DNA of 14,661 bases, from the NCBI GenBank assembly GCA_029934875.1, contig JAOZLK010000041.1, forward strand, positions 1 through 14,661. The letters are read 5' to 3'. Source of the stretch: Bacteroidales bacterium. GTDB taxonomy: Bacteria > Bacteroidota > Bacteroidia > Bacteroidales > GCA-2748055. This document shows, piece by piece, positions 8,121 through 12,235 of the stretch. Below the pieces are notes generated by a model. The model worked only from the letters and a program-made list of their open reading frames with translations, ran no database searches and was not told the DNA's origin. Position numbers and translations under genes: made by a program. Each line of letters begins with the position of its first letter. The stretch's first letter is position 1.

Positions 8121-9467
8121 CTACTTCAGGTGTTCTGGAATGAGCTCTTGCTGCCTGATCAGTTCCATGTTCTCCTCTTTTCGTATCACATGCACCTTGC
8201 CGCTGGTATCGATGAGCGTTACATTTGGACGAAGGGTGATGAACTGCATCCACTGGGTCATGTTATAGGCACCGATGCGTTTGACCACAAACTGGTCACC
8301 CTTTTTTAGCAGGGGGAAGGCAATGGCCTCCCTGAGCACGTCTATGTTCATGCAGAGCGGACCATAGATGGTGGTCTCCTCCATATGTTCAGAAACGGGT
8401 GCTGCCGGGTAAATCTCGTGCTCGTACCAGAAGGATGTGAAAAGCAGGTTGATCCCCACGTCCACGATGGTGGCCCGGTTCCCATTGGAGAGGCGCTTGT
8501 TGGCAATGACGGTTCCAAGCAGGTACCCGGCGTCATCGATCAGGGCCCGTCCGCTCTCAAGGATCAGGGTGGGAAGGTTCCTGGGATTCAGTTCAGAGTT
8601 GATGATGGCCGAAGAGATGGCTTCGGCATATTCATCCACCGAAGGAACGGTGTCTGATCCCGGGTAGTAAGCACCTTTCAGGGTATTGTTCGAGGCAAAT
8701 CCCCCACCCAGGTCCAGGTATTTGATGTTCACGCCATATTTCCTCTCAATCCCGTAAGCCAGGTCGGCCAGTTTCCCGGCGGCGACCTTGTAGGCGTTTG
8801 AGGCAAGCATGTATGTGCCAATGTGGGTATGAAGGCCCACCAGTTCGAGTTTCTCACTGATCATGATCCTGTTGATGGCATCCCATGCATCCCCGTTTTC
8901 ATAGTTGAAACCGAAACGGTCCCACATGGGATAAATTCCGGTATCCATGTTCACGCGAATGGCAACCTTGGGCCTTTTTCCCGAGTTTTCGGCAATGGCA
9001 ATGATGGAATACATCTCATCAAAATGGTCAATGTGGATCAGGGAGTCATTTTCGATGGCTTTTTTCAGATCCTCATCGTTCTTATCGGGACCATTAAATA
9101 TAATCTGGCTTCCCTTGACCCCGTTCTGAAGGGCCTTGTCATATTCAAACCCGGAAACCACCTCGGCCCAGGAGCCCTCCTGGTGGAAGACCCGGCACAC
9201 TGCATCCAGGTAGTTGGTTTTATAGGACCAGGCGAACTGGACCTTCGGGTAGCGTGTGGTGAAGGCGTGTTTCGCCTTCTTGTATTTCTCCCGGATGCAT
9301 CGCTCAGAGATCACGTAAAGGGGTGATCCGTGTTCGGCCAGCAGATCGGGAACTGCTACTTCATCGATATGGGTAATGGGTTCGGCCTGGGTTTTCATGC
9401 CAAATTTGCTGGGCATTCCGGCCTGCAGCTTCTTGATAAACGGTCTTTCAAAAGGTTTTTTAGCCAT
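8121..9467 (-). CDS. Fold-type III PLP-dependent decarboxylase (LysA / Orn-Arg-DAP decarboxylase family 2)
   Basis: A 448-residue enzyme of the alanine-racemase-fold decarboxylases that act on diaminopimelate, ornithine, arginine, lysine or carboxy(nor)spermidine. Visible family features (numbered from the ATG at 9467) are the PLP lysine K83 in AWSYKTN, HTHIG (213-217, the usual H-x-H-I-G), the phosphate-binding LDLGGGF (GGG 254-256), ESGRAL (304-309, where EPGR is usual), the active-site GPLCMNID with C372 and D376 in the C-x3-D spacing, and GAY with Y401. The catalytic set therefore looks complete. The frame continues 14 codons upstream to a TTG at 9509 inside the ATP-grasp gene, but the ATG at 9467, 10 bases after that gene's stop, is the better start. 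The N-terminus carries about 30 extra residues before the barrel. Its placement after an ATP-grasp ligase suggests a specialised rather than lysine-biosynthetic role; the substrate cannot be read from sequence. Confidence 0.88.
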   Translation of the reverse strand: MAKKPFERPFIKKLQAGMPSKFGMKTQAEPITHIDEVAVPDLLAEHGSPLYVISERCIREKYKKAKHAFTTRYPKVQFAWSYKTNYLDAVCRVFHQEGSWAEVVSGFEYDKALQNGVKGSQIIFNGPDKNDEDLKKAIENDSLIHIDHFDEMYSIIAIAENSGKRPKVAIRVNMDTGIYPMWDRFGFNYENGDAWDAINRIMISEKLELVGLHTHIGTYMLASNAYKVAAGKLADLAYGIERKYGVNIKYLDLGGGFASNNTLKGAYYPGSDTVPSVDEYAEAISSAIINSELNPRNLPTLILESGRALIDDAGYLLGTVIANKRLSNGNRATIVDVGINLLFTSFWYEHEIYPAAPVSEHMEETTIYGPLCMNIDVLREAIAFPLLKKGDQFVVKRIGAYNMTQWMQFITLRPNVTLIDTSGKVHVIRKEENMELIRQQELIPEHLK

Positions 9468-9477
9468 AATTTTCTTG

Positions 9478-10521
9478 CTATAATTCTCCACGGGTGGATA
9501 GTTCTTCAAATTCTTTCAGGTTGGTGATCAGGTCATAGGAGTAACGGATAAACATTTTTCCCACTTCGTAGGTATCCATGGGTTTAACCTCCATCCCAAG
9601 GGCCAGTTTTACCAGGGCCTCAGGCAGATTCTGCCCGGCACCAACGGCCAGGTATACCCAGGCCGGGATTCTTGGATTGATCTCTATGATAAACAGCTCA
9701 TTCTTGCTGGACTTCACCAGCTCCACTTCCATGCCACCTTTCCATTTCATGGCACTGATAATCCTGTGGGTCAGGTCAAGCAGCTTGGGATCATCAAGGG
9801 TGATACCCGACCAGGCCTTTCCCTTGTCGGTAATAAATTGTTTCCGCATGGGGACAGCACCAACGGTGTTGCCCTCCCCGTCTCCCAGGGCAACCACGTT
9901 GACCTCGGTGCCCTTGATAAATTCCTGGATGATAACCGGCAGACCCCATTTGGCGCTGATCTTGTTGTAGTTCATACGCACCTGCTCTTCGTTGTAGGCC
10001 AGGTAGGCATCATAGAACTTGCCCTTCACCATCACGGGGTATTCAAATTCGTCCTTAAGTTTTTCAATCTCATCGACACGGGTAATGACTTTGCTGAAGG
10101 GAACTTCAAGGCCATATTTCTTGCCAAAATCAGGCAGGTTGGTCTTGTGGCGTTCCTCGAACTGCTCGAGAGTGGGCAGAAAGGTCTTGATCCCTGCCTC
10201 CTCCAGGATGTGTTGCGAGCGCATGAAAGCGTAAAGCTCTGCATCAAAGTTGGGGATCAGTACATCGATGGGATCCTTTGCATGAATCTCCAGGATCCTC
10301 TGGATCAGCACATCTGAGCCTTCCGATGGATAGGGGACCTGGTAGGTTTTATCTACGACTCCCTCCATGTAGATGCCTGGCTCCAGGTTCTCATACGCCA
10401 GCCCGATGATCCTTGGATCGAAGGTTTCCGATTCTCTGATGCCCCGGATCACCGGAACTCCGGGGCCGGGATTATCCGTGTTATTCAATCCCGTCAGGGC
10501 AATGGTAATTTTAGTTTTCAT
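9478..10521 (-). CDS. ATP-grasp domain ligase (CarB-like)
   Basis: A 347-residue ATP-grasp protein. These enzymes activate a carboxylate as an acyl-phosphate with ATP and join it to an amine or thiol. The N-terminal Rossmann-like part begins at MKTKITIALTG and includes DVLIPNFDAEL, as in carbamoyl-phosphate-synthase-like ATP-grasps. The central part has the ATP-binding lysine K166 (VMVKGK) and QEFIKGTEVNVVALGD, and the metal-binding set E267 (MEVEL) and EINPR (280-284). The frame extends seven codons upstream to a TTG, but the ATG at 10521 places the first beta-strand at the N-terminus and overlaps the upstream stop as ATGAAAACTAA, typical of translational coupling. No biotin carboxylase or CarB tandem repeat is present, so it is a stand-alone ligase. 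Partnering with a PqqD-like protein suggests a peptide or amino-acid substrate, an inference only. Confidence 0.88.
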   Translation of the reverse strand: MKTKITIALTGLNNTDNPGPGVPVIRGIRESETFDPRIIGLAYENLEPGIYMEGVVDKTYQVPYPSEGSDVLIQRILEIHAKDPIDVLIPNFDAELYAFMRSQHILEEAGIKTFLPTLEQFEERHKTNLPDFGKKYGLEVPFSKVITRVDEIEKLKDEFEYPVMVKGKFYDAYLAYNEEQVRMNYNKISAKWGLPVIIQEFIKGTEVNVVALGDGEGNTVGAVPMRKQFITDKGKAWSGITLDDPKLLDLTHRIISAMKWKGGMEVELVKSSKNELFIIEINPRIPAWVYLAVGAGQNLPEALVKLALGMEVKPMDTYEVGKMFIRYSYDLITNLKEFEELSTRGEL

Positions 10522-10765
10522 TTTCCAGTTCCAGGAGTTCAAACTGTTTCAACATGCTGATAAAGTCGTAAAAATACTTTTCAAAGCTTTGAGGATCAAT
10601 CTCGTAATCCCTTGTCATCAGGGAGGTGATCTCATCCGGTGACTTGTTTTCGCCCAGATAGCCGAGGATCTCCTGTCCAACCTGGTTGATGGAGTAGGAA
10701 TCGCCGGTGGTGGGATTGAATACAAAACCGGTTTCACTGATTGCAATGTTTTTTTTAATCTGCAT
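10511..10765 (-). CDS. PqqD-family (RiPP recognition element-like) small protein
   Basis: An 84-residue protein matching the PqqD pattern: a short beta-rich start (IAISETGFVFNPTTGDSYSI), then N-x-x-G-x-x-I-L (NQVGQEILGYL) and helices with the eI...l...y pattern (SPDEITSLMTRDYEI), ending in LKQFELLEL. PqqD folds as a winged-helix-like domain; in PQQ and other RiPP pathways it binds the leader peptide and delivers it to modifying enzymes. Here no radical SAM PqqE or visible precursor accompanies it; the next genes are an ATP-grasp ligase and a PLP decarboxylase. It is the first gene of the operon, starting at an ATG 174 bases from the divergent regulator. PqqD-like proteins also occur in Bacteroidetes clusters outside PQQ synthesis, so the name pqqD is not assigned. 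Confidence 0.8.
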   Translation of the reverse strand: MQIKKNIAISETGFVFNPTTGDSYSINQVGQEILGYLGENKSPDEITSLMTRDYEIDPQSFEKYFYDFISMLKQFELLELENEN

Positions 10766-10775
10766 AGGTGCAAGG

Positions 10776-10790
10776 ATTCTAAATTAGAAT
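10776..10790. promoter_or_regulatory. 15-base perfect palindrome, candidate operator
   Basis: ATTCTAAATTAGAAT is a perfect inverted repeat (7-base arms, one central base) 10 bases upstream of the PqqD-like start. The arms are too close to form a good RNA hairpin, so a DNA-binding site for a dimer is the more natural reading. A looser inverted pair AAATTCCG / CGGAATTT lies at 10794-10801 and 10846-10853. The binding protein is unknown; the adjacent AraC-family regulator usually prefers direct repeats. Confidence 0.35.
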
Positions 10791-10891
10791 GTAAAATTCC
10801 GAATATTCTGCCAGAAGGATGTAATACATTTCTGCGAAAAAGTTACGGAATTTGTGGAATATCATGTTTAGAAGAGTCGCAGGGCATTTTT

Positions 10892-10922
10892 TTTGACTCT
10901 TTAATAGCAAATGCTTACTTTG
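10892..10922 (+). promoter_or_regulatory. Candidate Bacteroidetes promoter for the AraC-family gene
   Basis: A TTTG -33 box (10892-10895) is followed 19 bases later by TTACTTTG (10915-10922), one mismatch from TAnnTTTG. Spacing fits the Bacteroidetes primary sigma factor. Transcription would begin near 10929, giving a leader of about 11 bases to the TTG start or about 41 bases to the downstream ATG. Confidence 0.45.
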
Positions 10923-10925
10923 AAG

Positions 10926-10933
10926 CAAAGCTA
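10926..10933 (-). promoter_or_regulatory. Candidate -7 element for the minus-strand operon
   Basis: Read on the minus strand this is TAGCTTTG, an exact TAnnTTTG match. No good TTTG is found 19 to 21 bases upstream. If real, the operon transcript starts near 10919 with a leader of about 150 bases containing the 15-base palindrome, and the site overlaps the regulator's own transcription start, so the two promoters would compete. Confidence 0.3.
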
Positions 10934-10939
10934 TGTTTT

Positions 10940-11515
10940 TTGCCTGACACGACTATTCATATTAAGAATATGATTTCCCATTGCTGCCTCAGGGTCATCA
11001 GGGGGGAATTTGAAAAAGCTGGCATAGAGGTCCGGGAGATGAGCCTGGGCAGGGCTGTGATTGCTTATGATTCCGACCATATTTCCATGGAGCAGATCAG
11101 GGCCATCCTCGTGGACCTGGGTACCGACCTTATCGAAACACGTGAGGACAGGCTGGTGGAGGAGATTAAACTGGCAGTGGTTGAACTGGTTCATCACATG
11201 AACAACGTGGACTCCATCGTCAGGAAGTCAGACTACCTGGTGGAAAAAACAGGTCTCTCTTTTGCGTACCTGTCGAGAATCTTTTCAAGCCGTGAGCATA
11301 TCACCCTTGAGAAATTCATCATCCTGAATAAGATAGAACGGATCAAGGAACTGATCGACCAGGAAGAGCTTACTTTGAGTGAGATTGCCTACATGATGGA
11401 TTATAGCAGTGTGCAATACCTTTCAAATCAGTTCAAACACATGACGGGGATGACCGTGAGTGAGTACAAGGAAAGTGACCGTTCCTCAAAGAGGCCCATC
11501 GACCAGCTATACTGA
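10940..11515 (+). CDS. Small AraC-family transcriptional regulator with HMA-like N-terminal domain
   Basis: A 191-residue protein. Residues 1 to about 70 look like the HMA-type beta-alpha-beta domain that precedes AraC HTH domains in many small Bacteroidetes regulators (IHIKNM, then a helix, then a VREMSLGRAVI strand). Residues of about 92-177 are the two-HTH AraC DNA-binding domain (LVEKTGLSFAYLSRIFSS; LTLSEIAYMMDYSSVQYLSN; final FKHMTGMTVSEYK). The metal-binding CxxC expected after IHIKNM is here SHCC (13-16): the first cysteine is serine. Translation appears to start at TTG 10940, because the first ATG (10970) would delete the first beta-strand. It is divergent from the seven-gene operon and is its likely regulator. 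The DNA-binding assignment is firm; the ligand is unknown. Confidence 0.85.
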   Translation: MPDTTIHIKNMISHCCLRVIRGEFEKAGIEVREMSLGRAVIAYDSDHISMEQIRAILVDLGTDLIETREDRLVEEIKLAVVELVHHMNNVDSIVRKSDYLVEKTGLSFAYLSRIFSSREHITLEKFIILNKIERIKELIDQEELTLSEIAYMMDYSSVQYLSNQFKHMTGMTVSEYKESDRSSKRPIDQLY

Positions 11516-11581
11516 GTTCCGATTTCATAACATTTTCCCCGTATTTCATTACAGCCGCTCTCCATGAATGCCCGATATTTG

Positions 11582-11599
11582 TATCTACATATATAGATA
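11582..11599. promoter_or_regulatory. Inverted repeat in the upstream region of the DUF2202 gene
   Basis: TATCTA and TAGATA form a 6-base inverted repeat with a 6-base spacer, in an AT-rich stretch 15 bases before the DUF2202 start and just after a TTTG (11578-11581) that could be a -33 box. No convincing -7 box follows. The site may simply reflect AT-rich composition. Confidence 0.22.
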
Positions 11600-11614
11600 T
11601 TTAAATAAGAAATC

Positions 11615-12235
11615 ATGGAAACAGGAAAATTCAGAATTACAGGCTTAAGCATTGCCATACTGGCCTTTGCCCTCTCCCTTACCCAGTGTACTGATTTAGA
11701 GGGATTAGATGAAACCCCCGACACCGGAGTAGAGTTGTCCACGACTGAAAGTAGCGGGATTCTCTTCATGAGGGAGGAGGAAAAACTGGCTCGTGATGTA
11801 TACCTCTATCTTTATGAACTATACCCTCTCAGGCCCTTCCTGAATATCAGCAAAAGCGAGCAGGCACATATGGATGCGATGTTGTACCTGATCGACACAT
11901 TAGGTCTTGAAGATCCCGTGGGGGAAAATCCGGAAGGAGTCTTTCAGAATGAGGAGCTGCAGGAGCTCTATGACGAACTCATTGAGCGGGGCAGTAAAAG
12001 CCAGGAGGAAGCGCTGAGGGTAGGAGCCCTGATCGAGGAGGTGGATATTATAGACATTCAGACCGAACTGGAGGAACATGCCACCGATGAAGAGGTGATC
12101 AGGGTCTATACCAATCTACTCAGGGCTTCAGGAAAGCACCTCCGGGCCTTTGTAGGGGTGCTCGGGCTCTATGATGTAGAGTACGAGCCAGTCCTGATGG
12201 ACCCGGAACAGTACAGGCAGATCATCGAAGATTAG
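11615..12235 (+). CDS. DUF2202 ferritin-like putative lipoprotein
   Basis: A 206-residue exported protein of the DUF2202 family, four-helix ferritin-like proteins of unknown activity. The N-terminal hydrophobic segment (GLSIAILAFALSLTQC) ends at C25; glutamine before the cysteine departs from the strict lipobox, so lipidation is likely but not certain. Family motifs follow in order: LFMREEEKLARDVYLYLYEL (50-69), NISKSEQAHMDAM (77-89), the GVFQNEELQELYDEL segment (108-122), EALRVGALIEEVDIID (132-147) and SGKHLRAFVGVL (172-183). E54-E56, E82, H85, E141/E142, D144 and H175 are candidate metal ligands, as in ferritin-like folds. The gene stands alone, 99 bases after the AraC gene, and its stop overlaps the convergent mannosidase stop. 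A role in metal binding or oxidative stress is plausible but unproven. Confidence 0.85.
   Translation: METGKFRITGLSIAILAFALSLTQCTDLEGLDETPDTGVELSTTESSGILFMREEEKLARDVYLYLYELYPLRPFLNISKSEQAHMDAMLYLIDTLGLEDPVGENPEGVFQNEELQELYDELIERGSKSQEEALRVGALIEEVDIIDIQTELEEHATDEEVIRVYTNLLRASGKHLRAFVGVLGLYDVEYEPVLMDPEQYRQIIED

Larger units (their letters stand above)
3133..10765 (-). other. Putative seven-gene operon: PqqD-like / ATP-grasp / PLP decarboxylase / UT-M23 / outer-membrane and secreted proteins
   Basis: Seven minus-strand genes follow each other without any gap longer than 26 bases. In transcription order the junctions are: 11-base overlap (PqqD-like/ATP-grasp, sharing ATGAAAACTAA), 10-base gap, 26-base gap, 13-base overlap, 13-base overlap, 23-base gap. 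Such packing suggests one transcript and some translational coupling. The order runs from cytoplasmic enzymes through an inner-membrane protein to outer-membrane, periplasmic and T9SS-exported products. The unit ends 2 bases from the fkp stop, so no room exists for a terminator outside coding sequence. Operon membership is inferred from spacing and direction only. Confidence 0.8.

Noticed and set aside
5902..9467. A urea or agmatine utilisation operon
   Set aside because: Only a UT-like domain and a decarboxylase of unknown specificity point that way. No urease, agmatinase or amidase gene is present, so the assignment would be overreach.
9468..9509. Upstream TTG start extending the decarboxylase by 14 residues
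   Set aside because: The extension overlaps the ATP-grasp gene by 32 bases and uses TTG, while an ATG sits 10 bases after the previous stop.
10522..10542. Upstream TTG start extending the ATP-grasp protein by 7 residues
   Set aside because: The ATG at 10521 starts directly at the first beta-strand and gives the typical short overlap with the preceding stop.
10911..10973. A 20-codon open frame (MLTLKQSYVFCLTRLF...) overlapping the ATG at 10970 as ATGA, a possible leader peptide or RiPP precursor
   Set aside because: It begins upstream of the predicted transcription start of the regulator, has no core-peptide-like features, and the regulator probably starts at the earlier TTG.
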